Below, piece by piece: positions 1 to 11,613 of a DNA stretch of 64,000 nucleotides. This DNA comes from Hansfordia pulvinata (lineage: Eukaryota; Ascomycota; Sordariomycetes; Xylariales), in NCBI GenBank assembly GCA_006538405.1, contig BJKQ01000007.1:2884258-2948257 (forward strand), in the 5' to 3' direction. Positions within the stretch are counted from its first letter, which is position 1, and every line of letters starts with the position of its first letter. The notes under the pieces are model-generated. The model saw only the letters and a program-made list of their open reading frames with translations. It made no database searches and was not told where the DNA came from. Made by a program: the position numbers and the translations under genes.

Positions 1-688
1 CTGTCGAGATGAATGCACACGAGAGTTCGCATGAAATCCGCTCGCAGGATGTTGGCCTTGCTAGACTGATAGCATGTTGGTACATAAGCAGGCGGTTCAT
101 ATTCAATCGTACCCGGGTTACTCTTCTTGCCTGGAGAATCAATCCAAAGCGCGACACTTGATCGAGACTTTAAAACCCGTCGGCAGCGTCGTGCAAAATT
201 TTCTCGGTCTAGCTGAGAGGTCTGATAAGCTGATAACCAATAAAACCACTTGGCTCTGCTTAAATAGTAGCCTTTCAGTTCATCTATTCGACACTCGTCT
301 CTCGCTAAGTGAATCCGATGTTCAGTGAACATCTGAACGGATTCGGCGATCAACAATTTCAACGATGTCGGATCTTGCATGTTCATATGATGCGGTTTTT
401 TCAAAGAGTCGTTATTGAAAAGCCCCGTAAGGCGCACGCAAATGAAGCTCAATATGCACAATATAATGGGTGTTGCAGCTTCTCAAGGTGTATGTACATG
501 ATTAATACCTGGCCGCAACAGCATCGTTGAAATAAACAAAAGAGTAACATATTGGGTATCATAGAAACTTCGTAAGCCAAATCCCAACCAGATTGCAAAC
601 GCCGTGCCACGCTCCGTCAGACAAGCAAGAAGCCAGCCCCAGAGACAGTCATCCCTCCATGGACTCCAGAGTGACCCAGTCGAAGCCC
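1..688. other. Gene-free leading stretch
   Basis: No open frame here has family features or plausible splicing. It is probably the 3' flank of the MARVEL-like gene and intergenic DNA. An exon of a gene lying to the left cannot be excluded. Confidence 0.4.
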
Positions 689-1836
689 CTATAGAGGCGA
701 TCGAGAAATGCTGGGCGAGGGGTCCATGGGACTGCTCGTATATTTGTTCCATGACTCGTCCTGGTTCGCGTATTTCTGACTCTGCTCTGATGGGCTCATT
801 CCCTGATATTTCTGGCTGTCCATTTGCCGGATCAAGGCCGCCGGCATAATGAATTTCTGGTTGGCTTCCACAGAGAAGTCCTCCGTATGCTCCTGCTCCA
901 CAGCCGTCGTAAGTCCGCTTTGCGGCAGGGGCCTGCGCGACACGGCGGCAGTGTTGATCCGGATCGGCTTGTGAACGTTCATGGCTTCGCGTTCTACCGT
1001 ATCGGGTCGCGAGACGTCGCTCGACATGTGCCGCAGCTCCACGCTTACTTGTTGTGATGATTCCCTTTCTCGGTCCATTTCATGGCTTTGAGTCGGCCCC
1101 CCTGGGGCTACGGCGCCCTCTCCGCGCTGCCCTAGTGCCATGATGATCCTGCGTATTCTCTTCTCGATCTTCTTCCGGTCGAGTTCCACGCAGCAGCGCA
1201 CGAAAAGGGTGAAGTGTAGCATCCTACCGCGCGAACGGAGCCTCAAGCGTCAGCTTTGGGGAGCAGGAGTGGTGCCGGTGGTGGTTGTAGAGGCCTGAAA
1301 CTTACAAGATAATCGCGCCCAGACCCAACAAGCCCAGACTCAACTTGTAAGAGTTGAACCTCGCAATCCCGGTCCCGTATGAGAATATCCATGTGGAGTA
1401 GCGGTAGTTCATGGTGAAGGTGGCTGCCAGACCAACGTATGCACCGGCCAAAAGCCATATGATGAGGTCCAGAGCAACGTGGGCACTGGGGGTGATTCCG
1501 GCCCATCGTCGGCGTATGAGCATGGTCAGGAACTCGGAGATATTCCAAAGCGCGGCAAAACATGACTGGAATGATATCAGCCATGAGCCGCGGAACAATA
1601 CGATCTACCGGGGGAAAACTCACCAGCACCAGGCTTGAGATGTACGAGACGTATTCGGGAGTGGGGCCCAGGAAGATGATACAGATGGTGATGGTGATCA
1701 TGGCTACAGAGCACCCGAGACTGGTGGCGCGCAGTACGAACTTTGCAATGTTCCATGGCCTGCTGTCTCCTTTGAGCTGAATCTCTTTGAGCTTGACCTG
1801 TGAGTCGGTCGAGTAAATGTCGTCGGCCATGGCCAT
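689..1836 (-). CDS. MARVEL-like four-pass membrane protein
   Basis: Three exons read 1836-1624, 1565-1306 and 1241-689. The introns are 58 bases (GTGAGT...CCAG) and 64 bases (GTAAGT...TTGAG with a CTGAC branch site), and together they give an unbroken 341-residue protein. Four hydrophobic spans are visible at about residues 33-57, 62-83, 99-121 and 145-172. The middle holds an aromatic segment (MNYRYSTWIFSYG). The last 170 residues are hydrophilic, glutamine- and serine-rich, and probably cytosolic. The layout matches fungal MARVEL-domain proteins, which sit in the plasma membrane or vesicles and whose roles are mostly unknown. The family call rests on topology and short motifs, so it is moderate. 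The last intron's acceptor could also lie a few bases further downstream. Confidence 0.7.
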
Positions 1837-4800
1837 GGCGGCGGCGCGGCCCGGCCGGGCCCGAACTCGGGGGCGGCCTAGATCGAGTGACGTTCTTATG
1901 GAGTGGAAGTGAAGATCGCCTAGCTTTGAGACGAGTCGCGCAGCATGGAAGGAGGCCGCATGTCTAGGATCGGCGGGCGAGGCGAGACAGAAAATGCGAC
2001 TTTGGGACTTGGCGCGTGCAGGATACCGACCAAGGCGGCGCGCGCCGAAGGTATTGAGTATATCGTTCTCGGGTGGTCGTGGGAGTGGACCGGGGTGCTG
2101 GAATTTCGGGAGAAGGTGTCTGGGCCGACTGTCTAAGGTCGTCTCGTGAAGCCGCGTGCTTCAGGTGCTTTCCAGTCGTCGAGGGGGTGGTGATGGCAGA
2201 GTCTGGAGAGTGGGGATGTCAGCAAGGCGGAGAGGCCGCCATGGGCGTTCGGATTACTGGCCCGTCATGCGGTTCCTCGGGCTGCGATCGCCTTGGCGCA
2301 CCTTTCGCAGTTCTCTGATCTAAGGTAATCGACGGAAGCGGGAGCCGGGTTTGGGGCGGATATGGCCGCAGCCAGGAGCAAATCGTCCAGGGGCAGCCTT
2401 TTCCCATTGGCCATGTGCTGGTCTCGTAGGTACCATTCGTCGATTATGGATGTACCAAAGTAACCGAGTTCGATGGAGTACTCCTGAGTACCGCGTCCTG
2501 GCCGACCGCGCCTTGCTCACGGACGCGCCGGCATCCAATCTGGCGTGCAAGCGCGACGATCGATTGGCTGCCCGCTTTCAACGCCCGCAAGTCACCACCT
2601 TAGGGGGCCTGTAGCGGCCCTCCATCAGCTGAGGCTGTCCCGCAAGCAGGCGAGCGGATCGTCCGATACCACCTAACGCGCTCTCCATCATGGAGTACGC
2701 TACCGTTACCTTTTTTGATCCCAGACGAGTGTGCCTCCGGCCTCAACTCATCCATGAGAGCCATGATGCTACTTTGCCAATATTGTCATACTATGACACA
2801 CACACTCACTCGTTTCGTCTCCTCCCACGCAAATCAGATCTACCACACCAGCGAAACCTGGGTTTGCACCCAGGTCGGCTGCACTTCCTGTCTGCTTACC
2901 GGATTGTCGAGGATGTACTCGTAATGCTGCCGCGTACCCGACTAGCCGACCCGGACATTACTGACTAGCCGCTGATGGTATGGTGGTTCAGTAGGTAAAA
3001 TTTGTATTCAGACCCGTTCCTGAAAACCTTGAATGGGTATCTTGACAGTCATTCGAGACCAGGAAAAACTCAGCCAAGTTGAAGCTTAACTATTATCTTG
3101 GACAATCGATCCTCCTTCTGGCTCATGATGGAGGTGTTCAACATGAACCCCGTCAAGAATTTCCCGTCTATAATTTCTAAAGCAACCTTCCGGAAATAAA
3201 GCAAAAGATTGACAATTCCGTCACTCGTGTGTCGGACCGGTGCTACCAGTCTGCTGCATGGAGGGGCATCTCCGCAGATGCATGGTCTATATGCAAGGCT
3301 GAATATTCTGAGTAGCAAGCCGGGAAGCCTCCAGCGTGAACCAAGAAACCATACAGAACTGATGAATGGCCCCGTGGCAGTCAGTACCTTGCACTTCGAT
3401 TGAGCTTTTGGCTCACCTCACGAGGCAGGGACTGGCTCTCAACTGAGATCGAGGTTGATGCGTATCAAGGTGTGACCTGGGAAGGAGACAAGGCATGGAG
3501 CCTCATTTTGCAGGGCATTATCATCATCCCGTGCGAAGCGGGTGTGTGTCTCTTGGCTCGCTACTGCCGCGGCTGGCACGTCCTCGGCAGAGAGACTGAA
3601 CGCTGACAGCAGAGGTGAATGGCCAAGCGTAGAGCCTTCGTGCAACACCAATGAAGTTCCATGATCTCTCGTGTTTTTCCAACGCAGGATGATGGAAAGC
3701 TGACCCAGTGCACCCAATGGCTATCTGACACCCATGCGTCATATCTAAGGCTGCCATAGAGCATCGGTTGGCAAAGTGAAGATGTCATAGATCAAGCTCG
3801 TCAACTGATCGTGGGGGCCGGGGCCAAGACATGCATCTTACAAGGCCACAATTGCACGAGCCGCGCTTCGCTTAACTCTCGACCAGCCAGAACCATTCCA
3901 TGTACGAGTAGCCGGTCAGACCCTAGACTCTACAACATCATAATTGGACTCTACGAGTAGGCGGGGCTCTCGCCATGTTTGTGTACCGGACATTGGTGAA
4001 GATATGATCCCAAATAAAGCGGTGAAGCAGGCAGAGGTGGTAAAAAACCCCGGCAATGGTTCAATGCCTTTCGAAGCCACCATGCACTTTGTACTCTGAG
4101 ACTACAGCAAGCACCTACGGCAAGTAAAAGATGTCCTCTTCAACAGCCGGAAACGCTGACGGTTCGTGACTGAAAGCCGTTCACTTAGGAGGTCCACATC
4201 CAACGCCAGGGTCATTCGCGATTCAACTTGAGCAAGCAACATATGCCAAGCGCCTCGCGAGGGTCCATGGGGACTGTTAAGCTTGTGTTAGTCGTGTCGA
4301 CTTCACAGTCGAGAAGCTTTACACAAACCGGCAGATTTCTGGACTGCAAACCTGATCTGACCGCTCGCTTATCTCGGCATCGCTTGTAGTAGCGCGGGTC
4401 AACTACAACAAACTATAGATCACGGCCCGAAAGACATGCAAGGAGGCTTGTCATGATTGCCGAACAGTGGCCGGCTCCTTGCGGTGGCTACCATGATATG
4501 ACCACACAATCAATGGAAGATTTCGTCAGCAGTTTGTGATGCGCATCTGGCACCTTGGCGTGACCCAGCGGCCATGATGATTGATCATGCCTGCTCCGAT
4601 GCTGCAGCTCACCGCGAAGCGCAGGGTCTCGACTCGCAAACAGCCGAGGCGCTTCACAGAAGCCCGTCGCGTGAGAAGTCGCCTTGCAGACGGCAATCCC
4701 AGTCCGCCGGCGCCCTTGCTTCGGGACAAGATCAGAGCAATTAGGTGTGGCAACCACTAGAATCGGCTAGCGTAAGAATGAGAATGCTGGAGCCTGGATG

Positions 4801-4995
4801 TGATTACGGATAACAAACCACGGCAGTTCTCACCAGTCTTCTGCGTGGGATCTGATGTGGGGCTTGGGCAATTGGGGGGGTCTTGATCAAATGGCTCATA
4901 AAATGCTCTTGTCTGCCCAGACTTGAGTCGGATTTATGACAGGACCGTGGCTGTCGCAAGTATCAAACGTAAACTTGCGAGCCCTTATTTTCGAC
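1837..4995. other. Intergenic, no gene supported
   Basis: About 3.1 kb with only short open frames on both strands. None shows a domain, signal peptide or consistent intron structure. I found no tRNA-like cloverleaf or B-box. It contains the promoters of the flanking divergent genes (the MARVEL-like gene on minus, the phosphatase on plus). Confidence 0.45.
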
Positions 4996-6027
4996 ATGGC
5001 CGAGACATTGCTCAGTCCCCCCTTCATCCAGGTGAAGGGGTTGCCCAACTTCCGCGACATTGGCGGATACCCTATTGCATCACAGCCGGGGAAGCAGATC
5101 CGGCGCGGGATAGTGTTCCGAGCGGCGGAGCCATCCAAAGTCGAGGAGGACGGTATTCAGACGATGCGGGGATTGGGGATCAAGAACGTCTACGACCTGC
5201 GCTCGCTGCAGGAATTCAAGCGAGACGCAAAAGGAGGCTACGTGCGGCCTGTCAAGGAGTGGGAAGGGGCCGACAGAATCTTCTCGCCGGTCTTCCGGAA
5301 CGAGGACTACTCTCCTGAAGCGATAGCCGTGCGCTTCAAGCATTACGCGGACGGCCCAGGCGTAAGTGAACGCAGCAGCAGCAGCGACACAATGCAGAAC
5401 AGCCCCGAATGGACCATTAGTTGACAACCCCTGCAGGGATTTGCCGGGGCGTATATGGCGATTTTGGAAGCGGCTGCCTCACCTGCGAACGAGTCCCAGC
5501 CATATGCGAGAATTCTGTCGCATCTGGCTTCTGGCGCCAGAGACCCGGCGCCAGTTCTGGTGCACTGCACTGCAGGGAAAGACCGAACGGGGGTGATCTG
5601 TGCCCTCATCTTGTCGCTCTGCGGGGTCGAGGACGAGGTGGTGGCGCACGAGTACAGTCTGACAGATCTGGGGCTGAAGCCTCGCCACAAGGAGATCATC
5701 GAGCATCTTGTCAAAGAGCCAGCTTTCCGGGACGACCCGAAGGGAGCCGAGTCGATGGTCATGGCCAGGTAAGCCTCCACCTATGCCTGGGTGCTAGACC
5801 AGACAATCTGTCGGACACGCCAATCAATTCTGACTCTCTTTACCAGGAAGGAGAACATGGTGTATACTCTGCAGAGGATCCGGGAGACATGGGGGTCTGT
5901 GGAGACGTGTGTGACTGAGCTGAAGATGCTCACCACTGAAGAGATTGGACAGCTCCGTGCGAATCTCGTGGTGGAGACCGGGGCCGAGGCGCCGTTGAAC
6001 TGGCGGCAGCACGCGCAGCATCTGTGA
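4996..6027 (+). CDS. Tyrosine phosphatase family protein (Y_phosphatase3 type)
   Basis: Predicted cytosolic protein phosphatase of the fungal/bacterial tyrosine-phosphatase family (PF13350-like). Exons are 4996-5361, 5437-5768 and 5847-6027, joined by 75- and 78-base GT-AG introns, giving 292 residues, a normal family length. The N-terminal signature GLPNFRDIGGY lies near residue 15. The catalytic P-loop HCTAGKDRTG has Cys about 166 and Arg about 172 (CX5R). An in-frame ATG 60 bases upstream (4936) would add 20 residues. I chose 4996 because its context (GACATGG) is better and the family usually starts shortly before the GLPNFRD motif. The physiological substrate cannot be read from sequence; relatives act on phosphotyrosine or phosphoinositides. 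Confidence 0.9.
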
Positions 6028-6304
6028 GTGGAGCAATGATGACGACAGTCGCGTGGCGAGACGATGGGAAAGGGAAAGAAGCGGGCGATTTGGAATACTC
6101 AGATGTCAAGTTGCTTCACAAGGTATTCGGGTATCTCAAAATAGGGTACATTTGTCTGCTTCTGGGATTTGCAACAGCGCCAACCAGCTGTCGGTTGGAT
6201 CCATCCAACGGTCTGATGAGGAATGCCCAACGACCTGAAGTGAGACAACCCCGGACAGAGGAAAGGAGCTGCGTGCGAGCAGCTCAGAATCCAGGGGTCC
6301 CCAA

Positions 6305-6607
6305 TCAGAGTGGAATAATACAGCAATCGCAGGGTATGCAGCATGGAATGCAGAAGCAAAAGCGGCCGGGGCAGCAGCCGCCGCGGTCACCGCCGCGGAG
6401 GTTGAGGTCAGACTCGGGCTGGGGGCGTTGCGGGTCTGGCGGCAAGTCAGTTATGGTCCTGGAGCGCTACGCAGGCGCAAGGTGGGGAGACAACGCACCC
6501 ATGGGCATCAAGGGCGCGGGTTGCTTGTTCTCCAGAGGCTGCTGTTGCTGAGTGCGGGCGTCGTGGACAACGGCTTGGGCGGGCGCCTGGGGCGATTCGG
6601 AGGCCAT
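6305..6607 (-). CDS. Small cysteine-rich tail protein (CYSTM-like)
   Basis: A 79-residue protein in two exons, 6607-6499 and 6435-6305, separated by a 63-base intron (GTGCGT...GCCAG with a CTGAC branch site). Neither exon stands out as an open frame; only splicing reveals it. The N-terminal half is rich in Gln, Pro and Ala. The C-terminal 25 residues after LRGGDRGG are packed with cysteines (CC, CFC, CC, CDCC) between hydrophobic residues and end IIPL. This resembles the cysteine-rich transmembrane (CYSTM) tails of small fungal and plant stress proteins, which anchor to membranes as dimers. The call rests on composition and clean splicing. No function is claimed. Confidence 0.72.
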
Positions 6608-7531
6608 GCTGTCGTCGGTTGTTGCGGTGGTCTTAGTGGTCGTGGGTGACGGTGGTGCCGGGAGAAGTCGCCGTATTCACTGCGAAGTCGGAGAGAAAGC
6701 GCAAGAGGACTACGAGAGAAGGGGCGCAGAAAAGGAATTGGAGAGGTCGGGGGTAAATATTCAGATGAAGCTGAACGGAGAATCCAGTTTCCAAGGTCGT
6801 GGCCCAGGCCCAAGGTCGGTGCTGACGATGAGAGTGTGGCTGAGCTGAAACGGGCTGCATCAATGCACATGGGTGCGGAGGAGCCCAATTGTGAATACGG
6901 AACTACCAAGACGGTTTCTTGCCGTACTGGCTACGACCTACCTAGCGCCAGTACGGAGTGCTCAACCTAACACAGGCCGTGGAGTAACGATGATAGCTGC
7001 CAGAGCGGCGACGTCATCGAATGCTGTACGGTAGGCGGGTCCCCCCGAAAAACGGAGCTAGCCCCAGTCTGAAACGGTCACGAAGACGCTTCGTTCTCAA
7101 AGCTCTTATCTTGGTTATCTCCCACTCTCCGTAACGAGGGTCGGGTCTTCCTGGTCCACCAGTAGCAGCTTCACTTACACAGAGTACACAGAGCAGCATC
7201 GCGACGCGCCAGCCACCCTGCATTCCCATCTGCTCCTCTTCACCCCGCCGACTTCCGCCCACCACCGCCCCCGCCACCGTCACACATCACCTCCATTCGA
7301 ATCACCACGTAGAGACTGCATCCGCCACTGCATCGCACCCGTACGATCGAACTGCAACCGGCCGCACCCAACAACGCGATCTCCTGCAAACACGACAGCA
7401 GACACAGCCGCCGCAACAGCAGCGACCAAGATCACGCTCAAAAACCAGAACTTGCCCTCTCTAGTTGAAACCAGACCATACCTTCCGACCTCATCGTGAG
7501 GACCCGGTGCTGGGCACTGCCGGCCGCCATC
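6608..7531. other. Shared promoter/5' region
   Basis: Intergenic DNA between the divergent cysteine-rich gene and the cyclin H gene. The last 300 bases before 7532 are C/A-rich and pyrimidine-patterned, as in long fungal 5' leaders. No further gene is supported. Confidence 0.4.
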
Positions 7532-8677
7532 ATGGCTACCGAAGATGAGCGTTACCGACAAACCAGCCAGTTCCGCCTCTGGTCCTTCTCACCCTCCCAC
7601 TTGGCCACGCTCCGCGAAAAGACCAACATGCTCGCTCAAACGCACATTTCAGCCCGTCTGCGCGCCTCCGAGCCTCCTGTAGACCCCCTGCCCGAGTTCC
7701 TCACCCCGTCCGAAGAGCAGACACTCTTGACATTCTACACCGTCGAGCTCCTCAAGGCCGCCGCCTACCTCGACCTGCCTGCCGATATCCAGGCTACTGC
7801 TGCCATCTTCTTCCGCCGCTTCTACGTCACGAATTCCATCATGACATATCCGCCTCCCAAGCTTCTCAAGACCTGCATCTTTTTTGGTTGCAAAGCCGAA
7901 GGGTACTATTTCCGCCTGCAGAAGTTCGCCGCCAAACTGCCCAACACCACTGGCGAAGAGGTTCTCGCCGCCGAGTACATTCTGTGCCAGGGCATCCGCT
8001 TCGCCTTTGACGTGAAGCACCCCCATCGCTCTCTCGAGGGCATCATCATGGAACTAAGGGCCCAGGGCGACTTCGACGACGACAGGCTCAACCGTGCCCA
8101 CCGCAAGACGCGCGACATACTTAAATTCAGCCCTCTCGTCACCGACGCCTATTTTCTCTATACCCCCAGCCAGATTATGTTTGCGGCTCTTGCCATTGTC
8201 GACGAGGAGCTGGTTCAGCGCATTCTCGGGGCAGCTTTTGCGGGTCAGGAAGCAGGAGCGGAGAAGGTCTGGACTGTCATCAGAAACTGTAGCGAGATGC
8301 TTCGGAGAGAGCCCCCGAGAGATATGAAAACTACTGGGGACAGGTGAGTGGCCCCCATTCACCCCATACCGCGCTCTGGCCGTGTGCTTGCTAGGCCGGC
8401 TTTGTTCCCCTTGCATTGGAGCTGACGTGATATCTCGATGTAGCCCGCCAACACGGCCGACATCAAGCCCCTCAACAAGAAGCTGAAGAAGTGCCGTGAC
8501 CCTGACAGGGTAGATCTAGTGGCTTTGCAGCGAGCCAAGCGCGAACAGGCTCAGCAGCGGACCAAAGCACCAGCTGCAGGCGCCCAAGACGATGGATCCG
8601 TCTTCGGGAACCCCGTGGACAAAGAGCGCGACTCCAAGAGACGAAAGGTTGCCGATCCTTTTGGCCCGCCTCTTTGA
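7532..8677 (+). CDS. ccl1: Cyclin H homologue (TFIIH/CAK), frame broken by one base
   Basis: Cyclin partner of Cdk7/Kin28 in the CAK module of TFIIH. It acts in the nucleus on the RNA polymerase II CTD and on cell-cycle kinases. Exon 1 (7532-8343) carries the N-terminal helix ending FRLWSFSP and both cyclin folds, including the conserved RRFYVTNSIM and KTCIFFGCKAE segments. After a 100-base intron (8344-8443), exon 2 holds the family C-terminus with LNKKLKKCRDPDRVDLVAL and ends at 8677. The splice joins in the wrong phase: the CCC at 8444 needs a fourth C to give SPAN and stay open; as written it soon stops. An essential single-copy gene is unlikely to be dead, so I read this as a base missing from the assembly. 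The start at 7532 is chosen because MATEDERYRQ begins at the family's usual point; an upstream in-frame non-ATG extension is ignored. Confidence 0.9.
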
Positions 8678-11613
8678 GGCCGTAAAGGCAAAGGGGGTGG
8701 AAGGAATACGAGATTAAAAGGCCCTTGGTGCCGCTGTGAAGAGGAATGAATATGGGCAATCAGCCGATGTGCTGGCTAGTGGAGCCCCTCGAACATCATG
8801 GTCACTAATCGCCCCGAGGAACGAAACATGATACCCATTACCACGATTGCACAAGGCATATCCCAGAGCCTGCCTACTCGCCTACAGTAGCCTGCATGTG
8901 CATATAGACGGCTTGCCTGGCGACAGCCATCGCCGACTAGGTGCGCGTGGCCATCACCACAGGCCTCGACTTTGACGTGGCGATGACATATCTTCTGCTT
9001 CTGTGTTCTGAGCGTGCATGCGTCTCCATTTTCTTACCAGGGCCTGCCTGGTTGCAAGCAGGTAGCCACCGAAGCCGTCCTGTCTTGTCTCACCGGCTTG
9101 TCAAAAGGAGTTCGTCCAAGCCAAGCGTCACACAAAGTCCTGTGTGGAGGACACCAACGTCGAAGCAAGCGAGGCTCTTTCGTGGGCTTGCAACAGTATG
9201 TCTCGACCGGGTCGCACTTGCGGGTGGCTCGAGTCTGCCGACCATCCAACGCGAGGGGAACAGCGGTCTGGCGTTGGACAACGTTCGGCAGAGGTAGAGG
9301 TGCTCCCTGGCGAAAGAGGGAGGCTTCTCATGATGGTGGTTCGGCCAGGTCAGCAGGTGACTGGCCACTCGCAAGCCACCTTTCTTCTCTTTTACCCGCT
9401 CTCCCTTATTTGCGCGCTGGGGCCTTGCCCTTCGCCTGCCGTTCGACAGAGAGGAAAAAACGGCCTCGAGCTACCATCCCTGATCCCCCACGGCCATGTC
9501 AGCAGGAGACGTCCGCGCGCATGTGCGTGCCGCCGGTCTCCCCACTGCCCCGCCCTCCACCCTCTCCTCCCCCTCGCCTCCTTCACCTTGCCCTTGGATG
9601 CAGCAGGTCTTGTGCCGGCGAAGGTGTCCACACAACTAAGAGGGCGCAACTGCCGGCCACCCACGTCGCGATATCCTCCGACTGCGGTTGGGTGGCGAAG
9701 CAAGGTAACAGGAGACTCGTCGCTCGTGTCGGGGAGCGCCATTTCAGGGGTTGCCGCCATGACGATAACGGCATGCCTTGGCATAGCTCGCGATGCACTT
9801 TTGGATGCGGCCACCCGTCGGCTGCCCACTGGCACAAGATGCAAGGAGACTGCAACAATAGGCAGGGCAAACATAACAGCATTGTTGAGACCTTGCAAGG
9901 CGCACGTATCGCGGGAAACCGCCTGCAGATGGCTGCAGAGGCCCTGGGCAAGAGGACTGCAAGCATCAATCACATCGCCTTCAACGACCTCGACCTCGAC
10001 AACCACGGAGGGGCTTCATTTTGAGGCGTGGACCCCGTGCATCCGTCAATCGTTCAATCCTGTTCTCTCTCGGATGGTACCTCGAGCACCGCTGTCTTCC
10101 GACGGCTGCGACGTCGGCGTTGTCGTACACTACCCGTTCCTTGTTGTTGATTGCAACACCCACCCGTAAGTCATAGCAGTGGAGGCTGGAAGAACATAGA
10201 GGCGCACGAGAAGAGAAGGGTAGGTAATAAGTGGCCCAGTTTGTTGGCATGCCCGTGCGGCCCCTGTCGTGAACGCTCGTGCCCTCTTGCTCTCTCTCGC
10301 TCTCTACCATCGCCAGCCACGCAGCCCGCTCCTGGAACAGAGAGCACTGGCCAACCACGCCTCTTAGTTTCTCGGCGCCCGCCCCTCCCCCTCGCGGCGA
10401 CAATTTTGAGAATGACGACGCCGTGGGGGATGGTGGAAGTGTGACTGCTTGGCTTCCCGCTGGCGAGACTGCTCCGCGATCGCGTTCCGACCTGATCAGG
10501 TGTTGGAATACCATGTCAGGGCTTACGCAAGGCGGGCCGGATCACTTATGAGTGCCATGGATGCCGGCAGGGCAGGGAGATGGCAGAATGCACCTTGCCG
10601 ATCGACCATCTGCCCTGTGCCCTTGCTCCCAGAGCCATCACCATCTACGCGTACATCGCATGCACCCAGCCTCACCCCGGCCTCCAGGTCGGCCGCAGCC
10701 GCGATGCGGGCCCATGTGATAGGGAACCCGCCGGTCTGGCGTATCTGGGCAGCCTAATAAACAGCAAAGCCAACTGGCGGTAGTGCGCCTGCGGGCTGCC
10801 ACGAAGGACCCTGCTCGCAAATGCGGCACCGCGAGCCACGGGTCGCCCAGCCTACATAAGCGTCTCTTGGATTGTGGGTTGATCGCGGAGATCCGGCCTG
10901 ACCCTTTGGCCGCCTCCGATATGACACGCGCATACAGCCCATGTCGACAGAGATATGGAGGGATAGAGATACTCGTAATAATACGATGCTGCTGCCACTG
11001 CGTGCTGCATGGTGCGTGTGCGCGGCTGGCCTGCGCTCAAGTCGATTCGCCCTTGACCCTGCACCACGTCTCCCCGCCCCCAATGTCGACGACCAGGTCG
11101 GCAGTGATCGTCGAAGGGGGGTCCTTTCGTGATTTGGTACCGATCCGGTCCCCGGCCGCATTCGTTCTGACGGGTACGGGTCGAAAGGTCAAGGCAAAGA
11201 GGGCAGCGTCGTACGCCACCGCGACTGTGCCTGTCTGTACAAAGCCGCTTTGTGCACCCGCAGGGGAGATGCCCTCGAACGGGCCAGGGTAGCTCAAGAA
11301 GGGCACAGAGCACGGTGTGCCAGTGGCAGCATGCACGCCATCTCGCCGTTGGCTCCCACATGCCCCGTTTTGGTGTTGCCGCCTATGGCTAACCCCCACC
11401 CCCCCCCCCCCCCCCCCTGCTTGTCAGCCGCGACAGTAATATGTAGTAATATATCTGCCTCGCCAGCACTCGATTCCTCCCCAACTTTCTCAAAGAGGGA
11501 TTCTCTGTTCCACGACCAGCCGTGGCGCTCTAGCTTTGTGCGAGCTTGATGACCCCAGCCAGATTCTCTTCTGACATTTCAAGCCATCGGTCTGACGTTT
11601 CCAACCATCGTTC
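8678..11613. other. Long gene-poor, GC-rich intergenic region
   Basis: Overlapping open frames of 336 and 341 codons on plus (9014-10169) and 204 on minus share the same DNA. All are rich in Arg, Pro, Ser and Cys and show no family features. That is expected for GC-rich non-coding DNA. A C run lies at about 11399-11417. No gene is supported. Confidence 0.4.
11399..11417. repeat. Poly-C run
   Basis: An almost pure C homopolymer of about 19 bases. Its exact length is uncertain in any assembly, which matters because shorter G/C runs elsewhere in this window appear to be miscounted. Confidence 0.85.
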
